The position numbers and the translations under genes were made by a program. Below are positions 55,917-64,000 of a stretch of DNA of 64,000 bases, in pieces. Within the stretch, counting starts at the first letter, position 1; the number at the start of each line of letters is the position of its first letter. The notes under the pieces were generated by a model. That model saw only the letters and a program-made list of their open reading frames with translations, made no database searches and had not been told where the DNA came from. Origin of the DNA: an unidentified bacterial endosymbiont (GTDB lineage: Bacteria; Pseudomonadota; Gammaproteobacteria; Enterobacterales; Enterobacteriaceae); the NCBI RefSeq assembly GCF_918797525.1, contig NZ_OU963893.1, positions 2,356,001-2,420,000 of the forward strand, written 5' to 3'.

Positions 55917-57383
55917 TCAATTCCTGCCGGCGGAAGCAGTGTCGATATCTTCATTGATTCGTTCAATCATGTACGGGAAGAACGGGTTAGAAGACTGGCG
56001 CATAAGCGAGTCCAGCCCGACAACCAGCACAGAACGCTCGCCGCGTGCGGCAAAAGTACCCAGGCTAATGCCATATTGATTAAGAGGATGGGGGTAGCGG
56101 CCATACAGAGAATCACTCAAGGGGAAAGGTAGCGCGACATGAGAGAGTGAGTAAACGTCCGGCAGATAGCGCAGACCCGCCAGTTTTGCCACGGTCTGAT
56201 CTTTTTTTCCGGCAAATGTCGTTCGGGCTTCCATTTCAGTGCTGCTGGCAACGCTGTTAGTAACAATCGTAGTTTTATACAGACGGGGAGGGGGAGGGAG
56301 GAGCCGTGACAGCGCGGTGTATGAGGTCCTCCTTAACAGGTTATTAAACCGAACCGCATGATTCAAATCAAAGAGAACTATTTCGCTATTATTGTTGGGT
56401 AAATGGTTATACAAGGCCGTGACGATTGCACGCGTGCTGACGGTTGAATCCATTACCGATTGAAATGTCAGAACCGGCGGTAGACGCTCAATTTTTTTAT
56501 TCCTCGAGTCAGTAATAATCTGGCTCTGGAGCGCTTTAGTCAGCAGGAAAGACTGTCGGGCAGCGTTAGTCGGGAATGAGTTATATTTAAACGGATTAAA
56601 TTCCGGCATGATGTTTAACCACGCGGCTTTCGAAAACGCCGGAAGGAAAGCGGGCCAACCCGCGAGGCCGGAAAAACGTGCGAAGCTCGTAATGCCGATC
56701 ATGGGTGAGATCAAGATCAGGCGCTGTGGTTTTGCCAGACCAGGGTTATCCAGAGTATCCAGGGCATACTTCATTGCCAGCGCGCCGCCGTTGGAGAACC
56801 CGACAATATGCAGCGGCACATTATCACCCGCCAGGCTTTTCGCTTCTCTCACCGCCAGTCGCGTGGCGGCAAGCCAGTCCTGCCAGTTCGCCTCTGTCAG
56901 CCCGGCAGGCACAGTACCGTGACCCGGTAAACGGATACCAACCGCGATGAACCCATGCTGACGGTAATTTTCGGCAATATGACGGAGGCTGTATGGCGTG
57001 TCCGTTAAACCGTGCAAGAGAACGACAGCGCCTTTGGGTTCGGTATCCGGCATCATTATATAAGACCGGTTCCAGTTTGTCGGAAAGCTGTCCGGATAAA
57101 TAGGGCTACCGCTATAGTAACGATTCAGTTCTGTTTGCTGTTGAACATCAAGCTTATCGGTGACGTTACGCCTGACGTCGACGAAAAGTTGGTTCTCTCT
57201 CCTGAGATAATCGCTCCAGTTGGCCAGGTCTATCTCTTCGCCGTTCATCTCATGAGGAACGTACGTATGCCAACGTTCCAGCTCGGGCCCACGCTGAATG
57301 TCATAAAGCCGGATCCCCATAGCCCCAACCGCTAAGAGGAGCAGGGAAAAAAAGATTCTTTTTAGCCACTTTACGCATGTCAA
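55917..57383 (-). CDS. Membrane-anchored alpha/beta hydrolase (serine aminopeptidase S33/lysophospholipase-like)
   Basis: 488 residues. One N-terminal hydrophobic helix (about 8-24, IFFSLLLLAVGAMGIRLYD) anchors or exports it. The hydrolase core has VVLLHGLTDTPYSLRHIAEN, nucleophile elbow VGFSNGGALA and a late His in FDLNHAVRF. The first ~100 residues and the C-terminal ~130 residues lie outside the core and are unfamiliar. The stop overlaps the GntR-family start region, so they form an operon. The substrate is unknown; a plant- or lipid-derived ester is one guess. Confidence 0.75.
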   Translation of the reverse strand: MTCVKWLKRIFFSLLLLAVGAMGIRLYDIQRGPELERWHTYVPHEMNGEEIDLANWSDYLRRENQLFVDVRRNVTDKLDVQQQTELNRYYSGSPIYPDSFPTNWNRSYIMMPDTEPKGAVVLLHGLTDTPYSLRHIAENYRQHGFIAVGIRLPGHGTVPAGLTEANWQDWLAATRLAVREAKSLAGDNVPLHIVGFSNGGALAMKYALDTLDNPGLAKPQRLILISPMIGITSFARFSGLAGWPAFLPAFSKAAWLNIMPEFNPFKYNSFPTNAARQSFLLTKALQSQIITDSRNKKIERLPPVLTFQSVMDSTVSTRAIVTALYNHLPNNNSEIVLFDLNHAVRFNNLLRRTSYTALSRLLPPPPRLYKTTIVTNSVASSTEMEARTTFAGKKDQTVAKLAGLRYLPDVYSLSHVALPFPLSDSLYGRYPHPLNQYGISLGTFAARGERSVLVVGLDSLMRQSSNPFFPYMIERINEDIDTASAGRN

Positions 57384-57859
57384 CGTGATGATTCCTTGTC
57401 CTTATCATAAGATTTTAATTATAAAACAAAAAATCTTTACAGAACAGAAGGACCAAAGCCTGATTTAAAATAAATGCGACATTATTATTCTTTGCTACAA
57501 TCTAATCAGTCTAAATAAAATTTCGTTCCTGAGGTCTGTAGAACGATAAATTCAGCCATCCTCCACAATGGTTACTCTTTCCAAAACTGAGGCGGTAGCA
57601 CTGCACAAAAAAACCTACAAACTAGCATACAAAGAATTAACGTAATTACTTGTTTTTTATGTAAAAAAGCAGCTTAGTGTAAAGATTTATCATTTTTTGA
57701 TAGGGTGATGCAAAATCATTGAAACTTTCAAACTTTTGAATATAGTGAATAATCATCGGAGTGATAAAGAATTGCGAAATTTCTCTACTATAATTGAACG
57801 TTTTTTTGATTAAATTAAATACCGCATAAACTACGGAGAGGACAAAAGTCCTTAATACT
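57384..57859. other. 476-bp intergenic region before the CBS-domain gene
   Basis: AT-rich and without a credible gene; a minus-strand frame (57646-57996) is antisense to the start of the next gene. It must hold the divergent promoters of the hydrolase and the CBS-domain gene. A TATAAT-like box at 57789-57794 and a small hairpin AGGAC-AAAA-GTCCT (57840-57853) lie just before the plus-strand start; the hairpin includes the only purine-rich ribosome site and could modulate translation (speculative). Confidence 0.35.
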
Positions 57860-59152
57860 ATGATTTCTGGGATACTCATCATCTGTCTTTTGATACTGTT
57901 CAGCGCCTTTTTCTCATTCTCTGAGCTTTCTTTAGCTGCATCAAGTTCTAACAAGCTAAAAATCTTATCTGAAAACGGCAACGCAAAAGCCACCAAAGCG
58001 CTGGAGTTCCAAAAAAATCCTGGCTTATACTTTACTGTCGTACAGATAGGCCTGAATGCAGTTGCAATTTTAGGGGGGATCGTAGGCGATAAATTTTTAT
58101 CACCTTCATTAACAGCCTTGTTTGCTAATTATGTAGGGCTTATTGCCGCGGAACGTATCAGCTTTGTACTTTCATTCGCGCTTGTGACAGTGGCATTTAT
58201 TTTGTTTGCAGATTTGCTCCCAAAACGTTTTTGTATGTTGAAGCCTGAAACCGTGCTGCTTAATGTTGTAAAACTGATGTCAGTAATCATTTCTTTGCTG
58301 AGGCCATTCCTGATACTCTTTGATTGGGCGGCGAAGGTTATCTTAAAAATGTTTGGTGTTTCACTGGAAAATAAAAACACAATAACTATTGAAGATATCG
58401 GTGAGATGATCAAGTCTGGTGCATCTGCTGGTATACTGTGCAAAGAAGAACAGGCGCTGATCCAGAACGTTTTTGATTTTGAATCAAAGTCCATAACATC
58501 CGTGATGACCCAAAGGGAAAATATTATTTGGTTCGACTTACACGAATCTTATACTGATATTAAAGAACGAATAGCCAAAAATCCGCATTCTAAATTCATA
58601 GTTTCTAACAGTACGATTGATAATCTGGTCGGTTATGTTGATTCAAAGATCATTTTGAGTAAATATTTGGACAATGCTGAGATTTCGATTTCAAAAGATA
58701 TTGAGATCAATGATGTCATTCTCGTCCCGGATACTTTGAAGATGCTTGAGCTGCTGGGGCTGTTCAAGAAAAACAGACAAGATTTTGCCGTTATCATTAA
58801 CGAATACGGCCTTGTAGTTGGTCTTGTTACATTGAAAGATATCATGATGGCGGTAATGGGCGATCTTGTTCATGAAGACAAGAAGAAAGCGATGATGCTA
58901 TCTGATAATAACGCGTGGATTGTGTCAGGAAGAACCTCTATTCATGAAGTTATCCGCACGCTAGATATTCGTGAAACGCCTGAAATTGAACTTTATGAAA
59001 CGATGTCGGGTTTTATGATGTATATGTTACAAAAAGTGCCTGCAACCAATGATAAGATCCTTTTTGATGGCTGGGAATTCATTATTTTAAGCGTTGAAAA
59101 TAATATCATTGATAAGCTAAAGGCCACCAGAATTGATGGCGCTAAGGTGTAA
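57860..59152 (+). CDS. CNNM/DUF21-CBS-CorC_HlyC membrane protein, PaeA (YtfL)-like paralogue
   Basis: 430 residues. N-terminal DUF21 membrane domain (about 1-180; SAFFSFSELSLAASSSNKLK and VVQIGLNAVAILGGIVGDKF), a CBS pair (about 200-340; TQRENIIWFDLHESYTDIKE and DFAVIINEYGLVVGLVTLKD) and a CorC_HlyC C-terminal domain. It resembles E. coli PaeA/YtfL, a polyamine exporter, across its length but is diverged, AT-richer and away from the ytfL locus, so it is an accessory paralogue. The ribosome site is unclear (see upstream hairpin). Confidence 0.83.
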   Translation: MISGILIICLLILFSAFFSFSELSLAASSSNKLKILSENGNAKATKALEFQKNPGLYFTVVQIGLNAVAILGGIVGDKFLSPSLTALFANYVGLIAAERISFVLSFALVTVAFILFADLLPKRFCMLKPETVLLNVVKLMSVIISLLRPFLILFDWAAKVILKMFGVSLENKNTITIEDIGEMIKSGASAGILCKEEQALIQNVFDFESKSITSVMTQRENIIWFDLHESYTDIKERIAKNPHSKFIVSNSTIDNLVGYVDSKIILSKYLDNAEISISKDIEINDVILVPDTLKMLELLGLFKKNRQDFAVIINEYGLVVGLVTLKDIMMAVMGDLVHEDKKKAMMLSDNNAWIVSGRTSIHEVIRTLDIRETPEIELYETMSGFMMYMLQKVPATNDKILFDGWEFIILSVENNIIDKLKATRIDGAKV

Positions 59153-59217
59153 GCCTGCCAGGGTTACTGATTATTTTGCAGAAGGGTCGCAGATGGAATT
59201 GCGGCCTGCGGTATTAC

Positions 59218-60655
59218 GGATAGCGTATTCAGTCCCCGACCCACAAGCGTTTACAGGCAGTCCCCAGTAACGGTGGCGCGGTATTCGGAAATTTGTCGTC
59301 AGGGGTAATATAGACCTCTGTTGTGGCTACATACCCGTCACTGAAGGTCGCTTCTATGTAAGTGGCCTGCCACCCGCCGTCGGGGGTTGTTAAGGGAATG
59401 CTGAGGGTATTACTATCTGTAGCCAGACTCAGTGGAACTGAGCTGTATTTTACATTGCATGCATAACGAAAATCCCTTGCCGCCGGATTCCTGGCTGTCC
59501 ACTGTAAAACAGCTGCAGGTTTCTCTGAGAAAGTGACTGCCAGCGCATTTTTCCCCTTTTCGCTGCTCTGTACCTTTTCCGTGATATCAGGAAGCTTTCG
59601 CTTTTCCTGAAAACGATTAACAAAGGTAATCAGCGACTGCTCCGTAACGGAAAGAATTCCATAATGTGTTGAGTTGGGTACAACCCGCAGGGATTTTGAA
59701 CCGGGTAGCAGACTATAATAAAAACGACTGTTGTCAGGAACATAAAACTCATCACCGCTGGCATTAATAATATATTTATCAATTTTTAAGCGATCAGCCA
59801 TATCGGTAGTGAGGTAAGTAAGCGGGTCTTCCAGCGTCATCAGGCTTGCAAATTCATCCGTACCAATCAGCTGGTCAACGTTCTGTTTATAAAACGGATA
59901 AAAGGCTATCGGCCAGTTTTTTCCGTATGTTTGATATATGTGTTCAAGCGTTTGTTTAGTGTTCAGCAGATCCATAGCGAATGGAACAACGGCAGCAACA
60001 TCCGGATCCGACAGCGCTGTCAGCCAGGCGGCCCAGCCACGTTTGGAGACACCGGTAACAATAAATTTAGAGATGTTCTGTTGGGTAAGTTCTTTCTTCG
60101 CCAGCCTGAACGCCTGCGATACTGACGCAGCCATAGGAATATGGAGGGATGCGTTCTGGTATTTCTGAGTATCTCCCATAAACAGTTTCCATGAATATGC
60201 CACGCTGTCATCTTCTCCCAGAGGGAGCGCGACTCCCGGATAAGTAAGTTCCTGATTAGGGACGTTACTGACAGAAATCACAACCGTACGTGTGGCAATC
60301 GCTATACGTGAAAGTTCTTCCTCGTTGAAGTTTGTGGGTGCCTCAGGGATGCCTGAGCCATTATTGTTGCTGCCGTTATTAATGACGACCAGTGCATTTT
60401 TATCTCTGGATGTATCAGGAATATAGATATCCACCCCGTTCTGCCAGCGTTCCGGAGAGACGATGTCGTGTGGAGACCAGGACTGTGAATTCAGGTTATA
60501 CCTCTTTAGCATAACGCCACGAAGATGCTTTTTTTCCAGGAAAGAATAATCCAGAGGAAATGTTGCAAGAGATAGCCGATAATCAGAAATGACATGGGAT
60601 AGATTAACATTTTTATTGTTTTCATCCGCGAACAATGCCAGATCGGAAGGTGAGA
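59218..60655 (-). repeat. Copy 1 of a 1.44-kb tandem duplication
   Basis: It aligns colinearly with 61398-62836 at an offset of about 2180 bases. Most of the length is near-identical by eye, with scattered substitutions and one 1-base deletion at the TTT run 59250-59252 (TTTT in copy 2). Similarity stops abruptly at GGTGAGAT on the 5' side of the gene. Confidence 0.9.
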
Positions 60656-60692
60656 TCGGCCCAATTGGTATATATGACGTCCTGGTTATCAT
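59229..60692 (-). CDS. PqaA-like protein, diverging duplicate without signal peptide
   Basis: 487 residues of the PhoPQ-activated pathogenicity-related (PqaA) family, an alpha/beta-hydrolase-like group. Shared features with copy 2: VVINNGSNNNGSG, KFIVTGVSKRGWAAWLTALS (Ser nucleophile candidate) and late His in NSTHYG. It differs at both ends. The N terminus MITRTSYIPIGPISPSDLAL replaces the signal peptide of copy 2, so the product may be mislocalised. A 1-base deletion changes the end from KTLSGRGLNTLSIKQ to KRLWVGD. It may be an early pseudogene. Confidence 0.75.
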   Translation of the reverse strand: MITRTSYIPIGPISPSDLALFADENNKNVNLSHVISDYRLSLATFPLDYSFLEKKHLRGVMLKRYNLNSQSWSPHDIVSPERWQNGVDIYIPDTSRDKNALVVINNGSNNNGSGIPEAPTNFNEEELSRIAIATRTVVISVSNVPNQELTYPGVALPLGEDDSVAYSWKLFMGDTQKYQNASLHIPMAASVSQAFRLAKKELTQQNISKFIVTGVSKRGWAAWLTALSDPDVAAVVPFAMDLLNTKQTLEHIYQTYGKNWPIAFYPFYKQNVDQLIGTDEFASLMTLEDPLTYLTTDMADRLKIDKYIINASGDEFYVPDNSRFYYSLLPGSKSLRVVPNSTHYGILSVTEQSLITFVNRFQEKRKLPDITEKVQSSEKGKNALAVTFSEKPAAVLQWTARNPAARDFRYACNVKYSSVPLSLATDSNTLSIPLTTPDGGWQATYIEATFSDGYVATTEVYITPDDKFPNTAPPLLGTACKRLWVGD

Positions 60693-60853
60693 CAGTAAAC
60701 CTTATTAGAGTATTGCTTATCCAACTACATTTAATTTAGAGGTATCCCTGCAAAATTGCATTCTGAAAATAACGATAGGTCTGCCTCTCTATTTCCCATG
60801 AAAATGTCATGCACGTCATTAGCAATAATTAAGAGTAATGAATTCTGGTTATT

Positions 60854-61144
60854 TCAGTGCCGCCATGTTATCAGCCACGGTACAGCAGTCCATACGGTGG
60901 AAGTAGCGGCCAGAGCTTCAGGGGTGTCGATCAGATTATCAGCCTTATTAACACCCAACGACACACGATTGATAATTTGACCGCATTCTTCGCCAGAGGT
61001 GATGATAACAGCCGAACGAAAAATTTGGCTGACTTTCTCCAAAGTAATACTATAACTTACGTCGTTATATTTTTCTGCGCTTTCCCCACTACCAATCACT
61101 AAATATATCGGCAAGAGTAATACCATCAATGGATTTATTTTCAC
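60854..61144 (-). CDS. Small secreted protein of unknown function between the PqaA-like copies
   Basis: 96 residues from a GTG start with GGAG 6 bases upstream. The first 23 residues (KINPLMVLLLPIYLVIGSG) look like a signal peptide. The mature part is short, with one Cys. The neighbouring 60693-60853 and 61145-61385 gaps contain no other gene. No family recognised; it could be a fragment, because the C-terminal residues (VWTAVPWLITWRH) look unnatural. Confidence 0.4.
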   Translation of the reverse strand: MKINPLMVLLLPIYLVIGSGESAEKYNDVSYSITLEKVSQIFRSAVIITSGEECGQIINRVSLGVNKADNLIDTPEALAATSTVWTAVPWLITWRH

Positions 61145-61337
61145 TATTGGCTCCGGGCTTTTTTAATAAATGCCCATTATTCTCGCAATAAATTAGGTCA
61201 CTCCGATATGGGGTGTTATACCTATTTCTGAGCTCAGATAAAAAATAGCTTAGCGCCAGAGATTCATTGGATTGCGTTCGGAAAAATATTTTGGAATCCT
61301 CAATTGCATTGATAAACTAATGACTTTAGTAGACGTT

Positions 61338-61361
61338 ACCCGGCAGCAGCTGCCGGGTTTT
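61338..61361 (+). terminator. Hairpin between the PqaA-like copies
   Basis: ACCCGGCAG-CAG-CTGCCGGGT followed by TTTT on the plus strand, but no plus-strand gene precedes it. On the minus strand it lies 25 bases past the copy 2 stop without a T-run, so it could only be a weak 3'-end structure for copy 2. Confidence 0.45.
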
Positions 61362-61385
61362 CGGATTCGAATTATGGTTATAACT

Positions 61386-62873
61386 TCACTGTTTTATGGA
61401 TAGCGTATTCAGTCCCCGACCCGAAAGCGTTTTACAGGCAGTCCCTGCCGACGGTGGCGCGGTATTCGGAAATTTGTCGTCAGGGGTAATATAGACCTCT
61501 GTTGTGGCTACATACCCGTCACTGAAGGTCGCTTCTATGTAAGTGGCCTGCCACCCGGCGTCGGGGGTTGTTAAGGGAATTCTGAGGGTATTACTATCTG
61601 TAGCCAGACTCAGCGGAACTGAGCTGTATTTTACATTGCATGCATAACGAAAATCCCTTGCCGCCGGATTCCTGGCTGTCCACTGTAAAACTGCTGCAGG
61701 TTTCTCTGAGAAAGTGACTGCCAGCGCATTTTTTCCCTTTTCGCTGCTCTGTACCTTTTCCGTGATATCAGGAAGCTTTCGCTTTTCCTGAAAACGATTA
61801 ACAAAGGTAACCAGCGACTGCTCCGTAACGGAAAGAACTCCATAATGTGTGGAGTTGGGTACAACCCGCAGGGATTTTGAACCGGGTAGCAGACTATAAT
61901 AAAAACGACTGTTGTCAGGAACATAAAACTCATCGCCGCTGGCATTAATAATATATTTATCAATTTTAAAGCGATCAGCCATATCGGTAGTGAGGTAAGT
62001 AAGCGGGTCTTCCAGCGTCATCAGGCTTGCAAATTCATCTGTACCAATCAGCTGATCAACATTCTGTTTATAATATGGATAAAAGGCTATCGGCCAGTTT
62101 TTTCCGTATGTTTGATACATGTGTTCAAGTGACTTTTGAGTATCCAGAAGATCTATAGCGATAGGAACAACTGCCGCAACATCCGGATCCGACAGCGCTG
62201 TCAGCCAGGCGGCCCAGCCACGTTTTGAAACGCCGGTGACAATATATTTAGAGATGTTCTGTTGGGTAAGTTCTTTCTTCGCCAGCCTGAACGCCTGCGA
62301 TACTGATGCTGCCATAGGAATATGGAGGGATGCGTTCTGGTATTTCTGAGTATCTCCCATAAACAGTTTCCATGAATATGCCACGCTGTCATCTTCCCCA
62401 AGAGGGGTAGCAACTCCCTGATAATCAAGTTTCTGATTAGGGACGTTACTGACAGAAATCACAACAGTACGTGTGGCAATCGCTATACGTGAAAGTTCTT
62501 CCTCGTTGAAGTTTGTGGGTGCCTCAGGGCTGCCTGAGCCATTATTGTTGCTGCCGTTATTAATGACGACCAGTGCATTTTTATCTCTGGATGTCTCAGG
62601 AATATAGATATCCACCCCGTTCTGCCAGCGTTCCGGAGAGACGACACCCTGTGGAGACCAGGACTGTGAATTCAGGTTATACCTCTTTAGCATAACGCCA
62701 GGAAGCTGTTTATTTTCCAGGAAAGAATAATCCAGAGGGAGTGACGCAAGGGATAGCCGATAATCAGAAATGACATGGGATAGATTAACATTTTTATTGT
62801 TTTCATCCACAGATAATGCCAGACTGACAGGTGAGATAAATAACATCGTTAAGCATAACGTTCTGATTTTCAT
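61386..62873 (-). CDS. PqaA-like secreted protein (intact copy)
   Basis: 495 residues from the ATG giving MKIRTLCLTMLFISPVSLAL, a good Sec signal peptide, with GAGG upstream; an in-frame start five codons earlier exists. The mature part is the PqaA family fold: WQNGVDIYIPETSRDKNALV, VINNGSNNNGSG, VTGVSKRGWAAWLTALSDPD (G-x-S-x-x-G elbow), GDEFYVPDNSRFYYSLLPGS and NSTHYG. In Salmonella pqaA is PhoP-regulated and linked to melittin resistance; the enzyme activity is not known. No clear PhoP box was found in the 507-bp upstream region. Confidence 0.82.
   Translation of the reverse strand: MKIRTLCLTMLFISPVSLALSVDENNKNVNLSHVISDYRLSLASLPLDYSFLENKQLPGVMLKRYNLNSQSWSPQGVVSPERWQNGVDIYIPETSRDKNALVVINNGSNNNGSGSPEAPTNFNEEELSRIAIATRTVVISVSNVPNQKLDYQGVATPLGEDDSVAYSWKLFMGDTQKYQNASLHIPMAASVSQAFRLAKKELTQQNISKYIVTGVSKRGWAAWLTALSDPDVAAVVPIAIDLLDTQKSLEHMYQTYGKNWPIAFYPYYKQNVDQLIGTDEFASLMTLEDPLTYLTTDMADRFKIDKYIINASGDEFYVPDNSRFYYSLLPGSKSLRVVPNSTHYGVLSVTEQSLVTFVNRFQEKRKLPDITEKVQSSEKGKNALAVTFSEKPAAVLQWTARNPAARDFRYACNVKYSSVPLSLATDSNTLRIPLTTPDAGWQATYIEATFSDGYVATTEVYITPDDKFPNTAPPSAGTACKTLSGRGLNTLSIKQ
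61398..62836 (-). repeat. Copy 2 of the 1.44-kb tandem duplication
   Basis: Direct-repeat partner of 59218-60655, in the same orientation, with one unique ~740-bp spacer containing the small secreted-protein ORF and two hairpin regions. This copy retains the signal peptide and full-length C terminus. Confidence 0.9.
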
Positions 62874-62888
62874 TAGAAAAACCCTCAA

Positions 62889-63395
62889 ATGGATCCAGCT
62901 TCAATTTTCAAAGACCGATAACAATGACGGTCATCAGAATTATAATGATTCGGCCTAATCGGTAAAAATAACAAACCCTTTCATGTCCTCCTGCAAAGAT
63001 ATTTATAGTGAATATAAGTAACAATTATTTTATTATAATATATACTTTTAGTTGAAAACAACCATCTACTGAAATATTCATAAAATTTCACCTAATCAGA
63101 TAAGGATGTCGCTTACACTACATTTTTTTTAATTTGAGTAGCATAGTGTTTTCACCTTGTTTTGAATTATTACTTCGTATGTGGAAGATCTCATGTAGGC
63201 TCATGAGAATTTTTAATAACCCTCGCAAATAGTGTGGTGGTAGGTTATTCTAAGATGTCAGGTTGGCCTGTTTTCTCGTTATTCAAGCAGGAGTTGTACC
63301 GCACGCCTTTACCGCACTGAACTGTCAGGAAATGTGTATTAACATGATATATTTCAACTTCAAGCGTTCAATGAATAAATTCTGAGATCCAATCA
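62889..63395. other. 507-bp AT-rich intergenic region
   Basis: No credible gene on either strand. It should contain the promoter of the intact PqaA-like gene and the 3' end of the invasin-like gene. One hairpin with a T-tail is visible on the plus strand: TCTCATG-TAGGCT-CATGAGA then ATTTTT at 63189-63214. No transposase or inverted terminal repeats were seen. Confidence 0.4.
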
Positions 63396-64000
63396 TTAAT
63401 ACGGTGCAAGATTTATCGATTCAGTTATAGTTGGAGCTGAAGCGCCGGGTCGTGAGAATTGAATAGATACAGCGCCTACTACGTTATACCCACACTGGTT
63501 CGAAACAGTAAGATTATAATCATAAAAGCCAGCGCCGTTTTGAATCATTGCTGTGTTTCCCCACGTTGAGATAGTTATTCGGTTTGTGTTAATACCTGCA
63601 ACACCTTTGACATTAAAGCAATTTGCATCGAAGGTATATCCTGGGGCAGGCGTAAATAATATGGAAATATTTCTTGGATAAAAATTAAGTCTTTGTGACC
63701 CAGTTATATTAATGCTTTTAGATTCGATACTATACTGATCAGAGTGAATAGACGAACTCCAACTTGCCAGCAACAGCGTGGCCCGGTTCCCGCTGCTGGT
63801 CGTCATTGCCGTGTAGGTTGCCGTGTAGCTGCCGTCACCGTTATCAGTCCAGTTGCTGCCGGATTCCAGGGTCGCGTTGGGCACCGTTACCGCCCCGGCG
63901 GTCAGCGCGGCTGCCTGACCGCTCACAGGATTATCCTGCGCATCCTTCAGCGTCACCGTCACCGTCATATCTGAACCGGCAATATAGGTCGTGCTGTCCA
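63396..64000 (-). CDS. C-terminal end of an invasin/intimin-like Ig-domain protein (5' end outside window)
   Basis: The frame is open to the window edge, so only about the last 201 residues are seen. One Big_1 invasin-type Ig domain (YIAGSDMTVTVTLKDAQDNP, VSGQAAALTAGAV, WTDNGDGSYTATYTAMTTSS) precedes a C-terminal ~110-residue domain with two cysteines (ANCFNVKG and SNQCGYNVVG) that could pair in a disulfide, as in intimin/invasin tips. Family: inverse autotransporter adhesins whose beta-barrel is N-terminal, here beyond the window. The Ig part is GC-rich and the tip AT-rich, suggesting a mosaic. Confidence 0.8.
   Translation of the reverse strand, partial: DSTTYIAGSDMTVTVTLKDAQDNPVSGQAAALTAGAVTVPNATLESGSNWTDNGDGSYTATYTAMTTSSGNRATLLLASWSSSIHSDQYSIESKSINITGSQRLNFYPRNISILFTPAPGYTFDANCFNVKGVAGINTNRITISTWGNTAMIQNGAGFYDYNLTVSNQCGYNVVGAVSIQFSRPGASAPTITESINLAPY

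Noticed and set aside
57646..57996. 116-codon minus-strand frame before the CBS-domain gene
   Set aside because: It overlaps the membrane domain of the real gene in antisense, which produces spurious hydrophobic segments.
62889..63395. PhoP box upstream of the intact PqaA-like gene
   Set aside because: Looked for paired GTTTA-type half sites 5 bp apart on both strands; none was convincing.

Overview
The window is chromosomal DNA of an enteric bacterium, most likely Enterobacter or a close relative. The evidence is a GC-rich core (by eye) whose proteins match E. coli K-12 proteins closely and in E. coli order: trg, ydcI, ydcJ, opgD, rimL, ydcK, tehB, ydcL, ydcO, ydcN/sutR, rlhA/ydcP. Blocks that E. 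coli lacks or keeps elsewhere interrupt this backbone. All identifications come from reading the sequence and remembered family features; no database search was run.

Layout. (1) 1-13985: the 3' part of a giant BapA-type biofilm adhesin, its type I secretion ABC ATPase and HlyD-type adaptor, then two divergent regulators (a two-helix-turn-helix protein and a LuxR-HTH/EAL protein). (2) 14051-17421: a DUF883 protein, a family 9 glycosyltransferase, and frmR-frmA for formaldehyde detoxification with a clear FrmR operator but no adjacent frmB. (3) 17580-22899: trg, a PQQ-dependent membrane dehydrogenase and ydcI. (4) 23078-30747: a stress block with a YghA-like SDR, ydeI, a frameshifted gene, a DUF421 protein, ydeJ, and a minus-strand run yciG-yciF-yciE-katN followed by a short-Q-loop (CioAB-type) cytochrome bd oxidase. 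(5) 31159-43156: the ydc backbone, with an esterase gene and a decayed binding-protein fragment inserted. ydcH and tehA are absent, and ydcO carries an in-frame stop. (6) 43379-47689: a small secreted protein, an ftrA/rhodanese divergent pair, a MetE-like protein behind three phased met-box-like octamers, and a nitroreductase. (7) 47954-64000: AT-richer accessory DNA with a 1008-residue unknown protein, a secreted beta-helix protein, a PTS / enolase-superfamily dehydratase / GntR-UTRA / hydrolase locus, a PaeA-like CBS protein, a tandem duplication of a PqaA-like gene, and the C-terminal end of an invasin-like protein.

Themes. Both ends carry surface-adhesion genes cut by the window edge. The middle groups functions against formaldehyde, peroxide and respiratory stress. 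The right third looks host- or plant-facing. The least described pieces are the 1008-residue protein with a possible C-terminal His/Cys pair, the sugar-acid locus at 52339-57383, the HTH-EAL regulator with an altered loop 6 beside the adhesin operon, and the diverging PqaA duplicate that has lost its signal peptide.
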